Assembly: GCA_025200525.1 (NCBI GenBank)
Contig: CM045758.1
Coordinates: forward strand, 7,808,580 to 7,872,579
Source: Camellia lanceoleosa
Taxonomy: Eukaryota > Streptophyta > Magnoliopsida > Ericales > Theaceae
Direction of reading: 5' to 3'
Length of the DNA stretch: 64,000 nt
Position numbers and translations under genes: made by a program. Each line of letters opens with the position of its first letter. Positions within the stretch are counted from its first letter, which is position 1. This document shows, one piece after another, positions 25,915 to 37,817 of the stretch. The notes beneath the pieces are model-generated. The model saw nothing but the letters and a program-made list of their open reading frames with translations. It did not search any database and was not told where the DNA came from.

Positions 25915-26135
25915 TGTAGGTTTAGAGAACCTTAAATCCACAGAGCACTAAGACACTTGCACTACGACCCTCAATGCATGCTACATGTTTAAGGGTCTCA
26001 TTTGGCGACCTGTTTAGGGTAGATACCTTAAGAAACCTTATTACAGCCTTAAGTTACTGTAGTTTTCCTCCTTACCCATATATTTGCCTTGGGTCCGGTA
26101 CTTACAAGATTTACATCTTGTGTGTACTACAGGAC

Positions 26136-26648
26136 ATGGAGCCTATCCTTCGCTATGACGAGTTTGGACGGTATCGATTGAGCGAGGCACAGTAGGGCCA
26201 TTGGGGGGTCGAACCGCGAGATCTAGCTCGTCACAACCAGGAAGTCCTCTGTGAAGCACGTCGACGCTTTTACAACCAAATCACTTTCGTTAGCTAATAG
26301 GAAGTTCTTTTCACTCCAGAGATGAAGAGGGCGGTAGTTATTCGCTGTGTTCGTATCCACATGCAAATTTGGCAAGAAATGCTCGCGTTTAGTAATGACC
26401 CAGTGTTCTTCAGAGAAGAAGTTGACCACGTGGAAGCTAATGGAGATGGGGGAGATCAAATAGTACCAGAAGTGGCACCTGTAGTCCCCATAGTTCATGA
26501 ACCCGAGGATCCTGCCGAAGATGGAATGGATGATGACATAGAAGAAAACCCTGAAGAAGAACCTGAGGAAGAACCTGAGTTCAACCCCAATGAACTTGAG
26601 GTTTATGACGTTGAATATCACGACGAGTCAGGTGGATCTGACGACTAG
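26136..26648 (+). pseudogene. Extra acidic ORF between the 5' LTR and gag of chromovirus A
   Basis: A frame of 170 codons starts MEPILRYDEFGRYRLSEAQ right after TACTACAGGAC, which also looks like a splice acceptor. It runs to a TAG at 26646, broken only by stops at codon 20 (26193) and codons 54-55 (26295-26300). The N-terminal half is basic/aromatic (EARRRFYNQ, MKRAVVIRCVRIHMQIWQEM). The C-terminal 80 residues are strongly acidic and proline-containing (EDPAEDGMDDDIEENP, NPEEEPEEEPEFNPNELEVY). I recognise no domain. Chromovirus B has nothing equivalent: only about 350 bp separate its PBS from gag. An upstream accessory ORF is known for Ogre elements, but I know of no standard one in Tekay-like elements. 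It could be a captured host fragment or a family-specific accessory protein. Confidence 0.5.
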
Positions 26649-27031
26649 TTAGTCCTGGTGGGGGGGAATATAGACTGGGCAACTATACTTATATTTTGTA
26701 TGTAATAGGGGCCTTGATGCTAACATGTCCAGTCTAGATTAGTTTTGATGCATTTTGGGATGTTGGCAAACTAGTTTTAGGCTTTATGGCGCTTAAGTGT
26801 TTTTGGTAATTGCGTTATTCTAACATAATACCATATTTTGTAACCACCATGTAAAGCTGACCATGTGTACATCAACTCATGGATATATGTACATATATAT
26901 AAATGGATGCATAGTTATGATGACTTTCCTTTGTTATACGTTTCTCGTTTCCAGCTTCCTTATCTCTATGATACAATACAAGTTATGACTCGTCGAAATC
27001 CCACCTTAGTATTAACATGTTGAATTTTAGG
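26649..27031 (+). other. Spacer between the acidic ORF and gag
   Basis: About 380 bp, starting with GGTGGGGGGGAATATAG and ending with the acceptor-like GTTTCCAG (about 26955) and a pair of similar start phrases, ATGACTCGTCG (about 26984) and ATGAACACTCGAGGG (27032). A spliced gag leader is possible but unproven. Confidence 0.4.
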
Positions 27032-28117
27032 ATGAACACTCGAGGGAACCTTGCGAGAGCTCTTGGAGCTGGAGATTCAAGCCGTCTCGATCGATTAGAA
27101 ACAATGATGGAGCAATTCTTCACGGCAGCCCAAGCTGAAAGGCAACAACCACCCCCTCCACAGAACCCACCTCAAGTAATTCCACTACCACCTCAAGTAC
27201 AATAACAACCAACTAACAATGCCCAGGGCCCACAATTGGGGAATGTGGCACAACCTCAATGAGAAGATCTCAACTTGAAGGAATTCTTGAAGTTGAAACC
27301 TCCAACCTTCCCTGGAGGAATAGATGCTGAATCGGCCGATGGTTGGGTCGCAGAGCTGAGAAAGATATTTAAAGTTATGCATTGTACGGAAACCTAGAAG
27401 GTCGGACTAGCCACGTATTTACTGCAAGGAGAAGCTCAGCAATGATGGGAGATGAAGGAAGAGACCAAGCTGACAATGATTTGGGACCGATTTCTGGTCG
27501 TCTTTCGAGAGAAAGACATACCTTAGTCCGTCCAGGATACAAAGTGTGTAGAGTTTTATCGACTGAAGCAGTGGGGATAGATGTCGGTGACTAAATACGA
27601 AGCAAAATTCACCAGGCTATCACAGTACGGGAAACACCTGATTAGCACAGAAAATCTAAAAGCTCGAAGGTTCGAAGAGGGTCTCCACCCCGACATCCGT
27701 GATGTCATACTGCCAATGCGATTGGTTACATACGTTGACATAATTGATCGTGCCATGATCATGGAGAAGAATGTCAACAGCAGGAAAAAGTTCATTGAGA
27801 AGAAGAAGCGTCGTTTTGACAACTTTGATGGGAAGAAGTCCAGTGATTTTCCACCCAAAAAACAGAATGCGGGACCATCCAATGTTGGGAGGCAGAATAA
27901 CAATCGGGGCAACAAGGTGCCTAAGTGTAACACTTGCGGTAGCTTCCACTTAGAAGAATATCGCAAAGCTGCTGGAACTTGCTTTAACTACGGCGAGGGG
28001 GGACACATGAAAATGAATTGTCCTAAATTGGTGCGAATTGAAGCGAATGCGGTACCACTAGGAAGAAACATGGTGCAGGCAACTGGGGCAGAACCTAACT
28101 TAGTGAACAATCAATGA
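27032..28117 (+). pseudogene. gag of chromovirus A (stop-ridden)
   Basis: Capsid/nucleocapsid precursor that would package element RNA. One reading frame runs the whole length: MNTRGNLARAL, a proline/glutamine linker, the retrotransposon gag core (LKPPTFPGG, GWVAELRKIF, EFYRLKQWG, KYEAKFTRLSQYG, LKARRFEEGLHPDIR) and a nucleocapsid zinc knuckle. The knuckle reads CFNYGEGGHMKMNC, so the second CCHC cysteine is tyrosine (TGC to TAC). Six in-frame stops (27203, about 27260, 27395, 27446, 27523, 27575) and a final TGA at 28115 interrupt it, without frameshift. ATG 27032 is preferred over 27017 because similarity to gag N-termini starts there. Confidence 0.85.
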
Positions 28118-28582
28118 CAAGGCAGAGCTTTTGCCTTAATACCAGGAGACGTGCAACACACAGAAATGGTAGTTGCAGGTAACTTGTTTATCTGTTCATT
28201 ATCGGCTTATGCTCTTATAGATTCCGGATCAACACATTTATTCATTGCATCACATTTTGCCATGAGACTACCTAAGAAACCCGAACCCCTTGGTTATGAT
28301 TTGATTGTTTCTCAGCCCATGAGTGGCAGTATTTGTTGCTCAACTGTATATAGAAATTGTGATGTGTGTTTCAATAATAATCATCTGACAGTTGACTTGA
28401 TTCCCATGGAGATGGGTCACTTCGATGTTATCCTTGGCATGGTTTGGCTGTTTGCCAACAACGCCACTATCGACTGCGCGCATAAGTGTGTTGAGTTTCG
28501 AATCTTGGGTCATGTGGACTTTCGTTTTATGGGGGTTGGCATAGTTCCACCTCTATATTTAGTATCCACAGCTCAAGCCTGA
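28118..28582 (+). pseudogene. Aspartic protease of chromovirus A
   Basis: Same frame as gag. Contains AFALIPGDVQ, the catalytic ALIDSGSTHLF (DSG intact), [19 protein letters not shown] (the usual GMDWL is changed to GMVWL) and a VPPLYLVSTAQA end. Two TGA codons follow at 28580-28585. The protease would mature the Gag-Pol polyprotein. The active-site triad is preserved but translation from gag is blocked by stops. Confidence 0.85.
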
Positions 28583-28585
28583 TGA

Positions 28586-30004
28586 CTTCTGAGGAAGGGT
28601 TGTCATGGGTTTCTGTGCAGTATCTCGTCGTCACCAATAGAAGATACGAAGATATCTGTTATTCTTATGGTTCGAGAATTTTCAGAAGTCTTTTCGGAGG
28701 ATCTACCTGGAATGCCAATAGATTGGGAGATTGAGTTTTCTATTGAAGTTGCACCTAGTACACAACCGATTTCCAAAGCTCCGTATCGAATGGCCCCAGC
28801 CAAATTAAAAGAACTGAAAGTGCAATTACAAGAGTTACTTGACAAGGGTTTTATTAGATCGAGCTCGTTCCCATGGGGAGCACCTGTCCTTTTTGTTAAG
28901 AAAAAAAATGGAACAATGAGGTTATGTATTGATTACCGGGAACTAAATAAGGTTACAATAAAGAATAAGTACCCACTACCTCGAATCGATGAGTTGTTTG
29001 ATCAGCTGCAAGGCGCATGTGTATTTTCGAAGATTGATTTACGGTCGAGGTACCATCAACTGAAGGTGAAAACCGGGGACATAGGGAAGACAACTTTTCG
29101 TACTTGTTACGGTCACTACGAGTTTCTTGTGAAGCCTTTTGGCGTAACCAATGCACCTGTTGCATTTATGGACTTGATGAATCGTGTATTCAAGCTGTTC
29201 TTGGACGAATTTGTCATCGTTTTCATCGACGATATACTGATTTACTCCAAGGATGAAAAGCAACATGCAGAACACTTGCGAAGGGTTCTACAGACGCTAA
29301 AGAAGCGAAAGCTCTACGCCAAGTTCAAGAAATGTGAATTCTGGTTAGACAGTGTCACATTCTTAGGACACGTCATCAGTAAGGATGGAGTTTTAGTGGA
29401 TCCACAAAAGATCGAAGCAATTGTCAATTGGCCTCGACCCACCACCGTGACTGAAGTTAGAAGTTTTCTGGGACTAGCTGGCTACTACCACAAATTCGTG
29501 CAAGATTTTTGAAGGATTGCCATGCCATTGACTGAGCTAACACAAAAAGGCACACCGTTCGTTTGGACCGAAAAACGAGAGCAGAGTTTCCAGGACTTGA
29601 AGAAGAGATTGGTTTCGGCACCGATCCTTACCCTTCTTGACGGCGTCGATGGATATGCAATCTATAGCGATGCGTCACAACAAGGCTTGGGATGTGTCTT
29701 AATGCAACGTGGGAAAGTCATCGCCTACGCCTCACGACAATTGAGGATACACGAAAGGAACTATCCAACTCACGACCTGGAGCTCGCTGCGGTAATTTTT
29801 GCCTTGAAAATCTAGAGACACTACTTGTATGGAGTATCGTGCGAAATCTACACTGATCATAAAAGCCTAAAGTACATCTTTACCGAGAAGGAGCTTAACT
29901 TAAGGCAATGCCAGTGGTTAGAACTAATCAAAGATTACGATGTCAACATTCAATACCACCCAGGAAAAGCTAACGTGGTAGCAGACGCTCTGAGCAGGAA
30001 ATTG
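28586..30004 (+). pseudogene. Reverse transcriptase - RNase H of chromovirus A
   Basis: Still in the gag frame. RT motifs in order: [56 protein letters not shown] (usual SGYHQ is SRYHQ), PFGVTNAP and the catalytic [10 protein letters not shown]. Then [11 protein letters not shown], a TGA (29510, CGA-type site), RNase [39 protein letters not shown], a TAG in place of the conserved W (29813, KIWRHYLYG site), and [12 protein letters not shown] to VADALSRK. Only stops, no frameshift, in 1.4 kb. All RT catalytic aspartates are present. Confidence 0.9.
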
Positions 30005-31560
30005 ACAGGGAGGATAAATTGCCTACTCAATACGCAACCAACACTTTTAGAAGAGATGGATCAAATAGAATTAGAAGTGATAATTCCAGGATCGATTACC
30101 ACGTGCAACGCCATATTTGCTCAACCCGCCATAACTGAAATGATCAGACAAAGACAGAAGGATGATCCAGAATTGAAAAAAGTTCGAGATGGACTAGAAA
30201 CAAAACCAAATCCAGATTTCACAGTTACCAATGGAATTCTGAAATTTCGAGGTAGAGTCTATGTCCCGGCCATAGAAGAGGTCAAACGCTAGATTTTGGA
30301 CGACGGCCACAAGTCCAGATTTGCAATTCATCCAGGGATCACCAAGATGTATCAAGACTTGAAGACCGTATATGGGTGGAGGGGCATGAAGAGAGAGATA
30401 GCCAAATATGTAAGGAGTTGTTTCTAGTGTCAGCAGATAAAGTAGAACACCAAAAGCCAGCAGGACTACTTCAACCTCTACTTGTAGCCGAATAGAAGTG
30501 GGAGCACATCACGATGGACTTCGTATCGGGACTATCACGTACACCGAAAGGAAACAACATGATATGGGTGATCGTCGATCGATTGACAAAGTCAGCTCAT
30601 TTTTTGCCAGTCAAAAAGACGTTCTCAGTCGACCGTTATGCCTACATCTACCTCGCAGAGATAGTTAGACTACATGTAGTACCTGTATCTATTGTGTACA
30701 ACCGAGACCTGAGATTTGTGTCAGATTTTTGGAGTAGCTTTCAACGAGCCATGGGAACAAAGCTGAACCTTAGTACAGCCTTTCATCTGTAGATCGATGA
30801 ACAATCTGAGCGGACCATTCAGGCGCTAGAAGACTTGCTTAGAGCCTGCGTGATGGATTTTCGAGGCAGTTGGGAAGAGTACAAACCTTTAGTAGAGTTC
30901 GCCTACAATAATAGTTACCAGGTGAGTATCGAGATGGCACCTTATGAAGCTTTATATGGAAATAAATGTAGATCGCCAGTATGTTGGACTGAGGTCGGGG
31001 AAAAATAGATCATGGAAGAAGAAATCAGACCAAACATCATTGAGGAAATAACGGAGAAGATCAAGCTCATTCAAGACCGCCTGAAGATAGCTTAAGATAG
31101 ACAGAAAAGTTATGCGGATAGCGGAAGGAGGAATCTTGATCTCAATAAAGGAGACTCAGCATTTGTGAAGATTTCACCTCTGAAAGGGGTCCTTCGATTT
31201 GGGAAGCGAGGAAAATTGAATCCAATGTTTGTGGGACCTTTCAGAATCACTGAGCGTGTCAGACTTGTAGCATATCGACTCGCATTAACACCGGAGCTCG
31301 CCGGAGTTCATGACGTCTTTCATATCTCGATGCTAAAACCTTATGTGCCAGACTCATCACATGTTCGAGTGCCTGAGTCAACTGAAGTGCAACCGAATCT
31401 AACTTACATTGTAAAGCCCATTCGTATCATGGACAGAAGGGTGAAGCAATTGCGAAACAAAGTCATACCTCTAGTGAAGGTCTGGTGGGACAATAATGCT
31501 AATGGAGAGGCTACTTAAGAAAAAAAGGAGGACATCCGAACTCTCTACCCACATCTTTTT
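30005..31560 (+). pseudogene. Integrase and C-terminal region of chromovirus A
   Basis: Begins with the HHCC zinc region (GHKSRFAIHPGITKMYQDLK, then CFxCQQIK with TAG inside), followed by a one-base deletion at about 30442. The core then reads [34 protein letters not shown] (usual VSDRD) and [15 protein letters not shown] with a TAG before it (HPQTDG site). The tail has GDSAFVKISPLKGVLRFG, KLNPMFVGPFRI, HDVFHISMLKPYV and a chromodomain-like end up to ATxE, where TAA replaces the tryptophan codon. It would insert cDNA, with the tail targeting chromatin. Inactive here. Confidence 0.87.
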
Positions 31561-31632
31561 GAAGAAGGTAATGTTTTTTACTGTAGTACTTCGGTTAAGT
31601 TTGGAGGACCAAACTTCTTAAGGTGGGAAAGA

Positions 31633-33899
31633 TGTGAAGACCCGCCCCAACTTTTCGCCTTTTGTTTGACACTGTCAATGAACGGAGGTCACATCTCATA
31701 TTTAATAAGTTCAATAATGTCATGTTAATAAATATTATCTATACTTCGCCATCCGGGGCGGACCTATAACGGAACAACAATTGATAATCCTCTTCGAGTG
31801 TGTCAAAAATGAAACTCATAAAGATGTGTATATATATATATTTTTTCTTCTTTAGTCGAAATGGATCACACCATCGAACTCAGAATGTCAAAATTAGTCA
31901 ACAGTGATTAAATGGAATTTTTCTTGAAACGATTTTCGAACAGCCCGGATGTCCGCGCACTGCATTTTATCCGAGCAGTGCAATTTGTGGTGGTAAAATC
32001 AGTCACCATGGCTGTAATTTCTTGGTGAGGTGAAAGATATATCCACCTCACTCCCCTTTTTACCACATACTTCACCATTCAATCCTAGCCATTGATCCCA
32101 CCTACCATTTCTTCCTATATATATATATATCCTATATGGGCAGAAACTTCATCTTCTTGCTGAAAATCTGTAGATTTAAGAGAGAAAATCAAACACTTTC
32201 ATCTTTGTACTTCAATTCCATAAGTTAAAGCCTTCATTTCTTTCCTTTGATTTCATGTTATAATGAACCATGAATCTAAATCCTAAAATACAGATTTAGA
32301 CTTTATTTCCTTCCATTGATATCATGTTGCAATGAACCATGAGGCTAAAGCTCAAAACAAGGATTTTACCCAACAAATAGTTTTTTTTTTCCTGAACAGA
32401 CAGTCTACTTTGAAAATTCGTCAAAAAATATTTAGGCCACTTTAATGGTTTATGTTTGGACCAGAGTTAAACTAGAGTGTTGTCTTTCCAACCCAATTTG
32501 TTTCAACTCGATCCAACAGCTAGATTGTTGTGGAATTGATTTTGTAGAAACTACAACGGATCTGGACCAACTTTGTTTTACTGCCATTTTACCCTGTTTA
32601 TGAGCATTTTTGGGAGACGAGTCCCCCATGAAAAAGTTTCATAACATCTTGATTGATAAGCTTGTAAAATTTCAGAACATTTTAAAGTGTTTTGATTAGG
32701 ATTTTCGCTTCTGATCTAAAGTACTGCAAACTAAGAATTTCTAGACCATAAGAGAAGGGCCCATTTTAAATTGTACACTTTGGGATTATGGTTTGAATAT
32801 TTATTTCATGCTTAGAATTAATTCCTAGACCTACTATAATGTAGTTTTTCATACGTTGTGTTTAGATCTCGGTTCCGGTTGATTTTACCAAACTTCGTGT
32901 ACATTTAGGTGAGTTCATGCTTACGTTTTTTACATGTATTTGAATATAATGACATGCTTTGATCGACGAATTATTTTGGAGCATGAGATTGCATTGATTT
33001 ATGAATAACCGAATAAACATATGATTTTGAATTTTAGCAAGTATGCCTATGATTGGAAAAGTACCTTGAATACAATTTGAAATCATGTTGTGTTTTAGAA
33101 AACGTGAGCTAACGGGATAAGCCGACTCACACGTGTTGCTTATATATATATATATTGTTTTTATGAAGCCATGGTTAAGACATTGTTATAAAACTCTTGC
33201 AAATGTAATAGCGTACATTCGAACGGAACATCCCGAACGTTGGGGGAAATTAAAGATACCAACGGGTGAGGCGTTATAAGGGTGGTTGTTGGGACGTGAG
33301 CATCGTCCCTTGGCATGATCATGACCACTTGATATTAGTATGGGTAGCTCCCTACTTTTCTGGTAACATATCTAGTCGAATGGACATATGTATGTATATT
33401 TTGATATATATATATATATATATGAGCATTTATTTTGTCTTTTCAGCCATTGGGCTTTTGAACATGAACAGTTATGCTTGAAACTTGAAATGTTTATGTT
33501 TGAACCGTGGCAAACTTGTAAATTGTGTAAATATGTTCTCACAAGCTTTATAGCTCACGGGTGTGTTACTAACCCATTTCAGGTAAGGAGAATGCTTAGT
33601 GGATAACCAAAGGCCTATTTTTGTGGTGTCTCGTGGCTTGGGATAGATTCTAGACCTATAGTTTTTTATAAGTCATGTATTACCTCTTTTGTTGGCATAG
33701 GGCCAAGTTATTGTTATAACTTAACTTTCCTTTATGACTTATATGACTTATATAGCAACGCTCTAGTTAAATGTAATCACCTAGTATTTGCGATGATTTA
33801 TTTATTTTGTTCTCTAAACTAGTTAGTAGTAGGCCTAGGGTGCGAGATGGGGCGCTGGCCGGTCGCGATTTCGATTAGCCCCTATTTCGGGTCGTGACA
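31633..33899 (+). repeat. 3' LTR of chromovirus A
   Basis: Starts TGTGAAGACCCGCCCC directly after AAGGTGGGAAAGA and ends GGGTCGTGACA. Near-identical to 23605-25899 over its length, with point differences and the 39-bp deletion. Confidence 0.92.
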
Positions 33900-34659
33900 G
33901 TTACATTTGAGCTTTGCTTTGCATACTTGTAGTGTAATTGTCCTCATGAGTTTGGTGTTTTAGGCCTTATACACCATTTTGTTTGAGTTGATAGCATTTA
34001 TTTATGCTTTTCTCACTCATTTTTAGCATTAATCACCTCTGCAGTCTCTCTCATTTCTTGGTTTTTGTTTTTCTGTGAAAGTGGTTCAAACAACTTGTTT
34101 GTTTAAAGGATGAGATTGAGATGTCATGCTTAATTGTTTAATCCCTTAGGGGGTTCATTACCAACGGTATGATGTCTCTTTCATGCCCAAAACAACACTT
34201 GGTTTGAGCCTTCTTTCTATTTAGAGGACTTAAACTCACCATTGGACTTAATGGATTAAAGGATGGATAGTAATTTAAAATGGAATAATTAAAATTTGGA
34301 ATTAAAAGTGAGCAAGATAAGAATTTGGTTGTGTTTAATCGGATGTTAATTGAACATATGAAAGCTTGAGGTATTTCATACTTATTAGTGATAAAATGGT
34401 TCAAGTGTCCAAGGTCACCACTTCCCTTGATCTTTTATGAAAGGGAGGAGGTTTGAAGTCTTATTTTGTTGCATTTATTGAAATTGCACACTTTGGTTTA
34501 CGAGCCATCATGCAACAAAATTGCTTGAGTTGATGGTTTGTGGACCAAGTTCATTACTCCTTTGATTTGTTCATGAAAATCAGAGGTGAATTGTGCAACA
34601 AACCCTTAAAAATACCCTATGCATGCTCTGTTGGTTCTCTGTTGCAGCAAGTTGAACTG

Positions 34660-34775
34660 AGTAGCAGTGGCCGGCAGGCCACTTTCAATGGCCGGTAGGC
34701 CACCTTTGATGGCCGGCCGGCCATCACTGGTGGCCGACATCCTTCACAGGTGGTCGGCCGGCCACTGATGCAAAA
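34660..34775. repeat. GGCCGGCC-rich palindromic cluster in solo LTR 2
   Basis: Repeated TGGCCGGCAGGCCAC, ATGGCCGGTAGGCCAC and GATGGCCGGCCGGCCATC-like units spaced by about 20 bp. Very GC-rich in an AT-rich LTR, with strong dyad symmetry. Confidence 0.8.
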
Positions 34776-35985
34776 TTCAACAGTGTGTTCCTTTGGCAGA
34801 GCAGAGTTATTCTGGAAGTGAGCAAATGTATTATTGTTCTATTGTGCAATAGAGGCATTCCAGAAGCAAAACAGTGGCCTTTTCGGGAGGAAACCGAGCA
34901 TGCGCATGAACATTCCTCGTTCCCCGAGGCGGAGTAGTTAATTGTTTAGCTTAATTACTTATTTTAATTGCACTTATGTTGTAATTATTTAATTAGATTG
35001 GTTGTATTGTAATCATTAATTAGCTAGAATAGTTAGTTAATTCAAATTTTGTTGTAATAATTAGTTAAGTATTTTAACTAGTTTATTCATTTTGTTTTGT
35101 AATAGTAGGCTTAATTAGCTTAGCTTAATTAGTTAGTTAATTAGCTTGTTAGTTTATTTAGACTCTCCTTCATGGGAGCGCAAATGTTGTAATAATGTGT
35201 ATGTCTTCCAATCCTATGTCTTTCTCCCTTTTATTTAACTTCTTATGATAGTTAGTTTAGGGACATCATGTTTCGTCTTATGTTTGCATCCATTTGTATT
35301 GCATGCACCGAGGCTCGGTTCATCATTCTAACTGCATTGTTAGTTTAAATACTTCTTTGAATACGTGCTTATACCGCATGCTATTTAATTGCTCCATATG
35401 CCATGATTAAGTAGCCGAGCCTATTTAGATTGCATATCGTATGTGTTGCATTAGTCATATTGTATAATTAGGATCATGCAGTTTTCTAACTGATTCTTTT
35501 TTTGGCTTGGAGTACTAGGTGAGCCTTTACTCACTTTAGCGTGTTGCATGAGTGTGATTGTTGCCATGTTTAGCATGCTTGCCATGAGGCTAATTGCTTA
35601 AGTGTTAAACTGCTTGAATGCCTGTGGATGAAGGCTTGTTGCTTGAATTGGAATAATTTGAGTAATGTACATATGAGATCGCTTTTTCAAGTGGTACATA
35701 TTTCGAAATAATTTTCAAAACAAACATGAATCAAGTGTTTCAATTCTTGCAAAGTTAGTCTATACTTGTGTTTGTGCGCATCACATTGTAATGCTAGCTT
35801 AATAACCACGACAAGAGGCTGATCTTTGATCGGGAAAACGGGGGTGCTCAATTTATTCATGACCTTCCCCGCTCGTACCTAAGTTCCCGAGTTGAGACAA
35901 TCTTGGTAATGACGGACACATGGCCTTTGGCACGAGTCATGGGTTTCCTAAATTTTTCAAAAATAAAATATTTAGGTGGCGACTC

Positions 35986-37817
35986 TGCCATACCCCAAAT
36001 CCAGGCATGACCAACCGTGGCTCACAGGGACTAAGCCGAAGGCACACATAAGCCTTAAACATCAATCCATAATCACATTGAACAACTATACAATAGTCCA
36101 ATAATAAATAACCAAAACTCAATCCAAAGACATGCCACAAGTATAAACGGCAAAACCAACCGTAATCAATACCATTTAAACTTATGGGATAAAAACAGCC
36201 CACATATCAAAATAATCCTAAATGAGCCTCAACGAGAATAAAAAGAAATATGCACCAACTTGACATAACAATCTAAAACAAAATAAATGAATGTCCTAGA
36301 GGTCCATGCGAATGAGTCCCCACTACACCACAAGTCCATTCTAAGTCCTTATAACACCTGGAAATGATAAACAACTAAGTCAGTTGATAGCTTAGTGAAT
36401 ATCAACATGGATAATAAATATAGTTTTGAAAACAGGGTTCAATTCCAAAATAAGATATATATATATATATATATTACAAAAACTAGATTTGCATACAGTT
36501 TGGTAAATAGAATCTGTTTCAAAAAGAAGGTTCCACAGTTCAATAGATAAAATACTCATGTCTTCCAAGAACATGATAAATGACATTTTTCACTTGAAAC
36601 AGTTTACAACATGAACACCAATACTTTTCTAGGTACCAAGAAATAACAAGTAATATATCACACAGTTCTCAAGGCTATAAGCCCCGTTGGATCAAATACC
36701 GAACTAAGAGTCACCCTCAGGGTGGCAACCTAGGCCTTTTCTCTAAGACGATCCGATTGAAGGTCACCTCACCTAGCCTAGGTCTTTTCCTTACAATCAT
36801 TGAGCACTAGAGTCATCACGGCCCAACTTGGATCTGTTCCCTAGTGGCCAAAGTCACCATACACAGTGGAATAATTTCCCTAAACTAAAATACACAGATG
36901 GTCCCAATAATCAATACACATCAGTTTCACAAAATATGATAGTTCACCATTATAAATATGAGACCAAAACAAATAGTTTACAGTATACCAAGTTCACACA
37001 TATTTCAGAAATAATTTAATTCTATTGATAATATAATAATTTATCAAAACAGTTTAGTATTGAAACAACAACTTAATTTTCCAATAGTTTAGGGTAGGGA
37101 AACATTTATAAAAATATGTAGCATGAAACTACTCACCTGGAAACGGAATAATGTAATCCTCGAATAGAGTATAAAAGTCCAACTAGTGCCCTGAACCAAG
37201 TATTAAAACTATACGTCACTACTAATTCAAACATACTAAAAGGAATAATAAACTAAGTAATCCCAAACTAAAACGCACTAACACAACCCAACCTAACTCA
37301 CCGTTACTCTTAAATATTACCTAAGCTCATGTTCTTCAAGGGCTAAAATCACCCAAGACATGGGTTCAAAACGAAACTGAACTAAAAGTGACTTTAAGAT
37401 AAAACAGAGTTTTAAACAAAATTTCCCAATCTATTCGCTAACTTTGAAAATTAAAAACCCACTCAACGCTATTCGAAAAATTCCAAAACCCTCCAGATAT
37501 CAACTAATATATCCTAAGTTTCAAACCCAATTGGTTTTACTTGATTTTTTTATCAAAATAATTATTTACAATTAATTATGCCCAAACAGGTTGTTTTTTG
37601 CAGTACTTTAAAAAAAATTAATGGTTCTCTTAATATACACGAGAAATCAAGGCAAGGCCAAAATTTAAGAAACTAGACTCGTAAATCATGGCATATATGT
37701 ACTGTACTGATGGGCTTGAGAAGCTTGCCATTGAAGAATCTAGAACTAACTAAAATCAATTTTGAAAAGTTTGTAATTCAACAATAAAAAACTAACTGAA
37801 ATCAATTTGTAAGAACG
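35986..37817 (-). mobile_element. LTR C (part 1), Ty3/gypsy-like, minus strand
   Basis: Starts at the junction GACTC/TGCCATACCCCAAATCC. Read on the minus strand it ends GGATTTGGGGTATGGCA, like chromovirus LTR ends (GGGGCGTGACA) with mutations. It carries the reverse of an 'ACTTAGTTG..TTTCCAGG' block (36355-36385) and ATCCGATTGAAGGTC-type gene-free text. It continues after chromovirus B at 47409. Confidence 0.6.

Larger units (their letters stand above)
23605..33899 (+). mobile_element. Chromovirus A: complete Ty3/gypsy (Tekay/Del-like) retrotransposon
   Basis: Two LTRs (23605-25899 and 31633-33899) flank an initiator-Met-type primer-binding site, an extra ORF, gag-pol and a polypurine tract AAGGTGGGAAAGA. 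The TSD GTTAC is perfect (23600-23604; 33900-33904). Domain order gag-PR-RT-RNase H-INT-chromodomain-like tail is that of plant chromoviruses. The LTRs are highly similar (about 39 bp of the 5' LTR are absent from the 3' copy), pointing to a fairly recent insertion, yet gag-pol is full of stop codons. Confidence 0.93.
22558..35985 (+). mobile_element. Solo LTR 2 of the TGTAGACACCC family, split by chromovirus A
   Basis: Begins TGTAGACACCCTATTTTTGA at 22558. Element A (with one GTTAC of its TSD) occupies 23605-33904. The LTR resumes at 33905 and runs to the TTAGGTGGCGACTC block at 35972-35985, where it stops abruptly at LTR C. Its last 165-200 bp, its own TSD partner (expected CGTGC) and the rest of the copia are not found. 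Net LTR length is about 3.1 kb, consistent with the 3.7-3.9 kb of its relatives minus the missing end. Confidence 0.78.
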
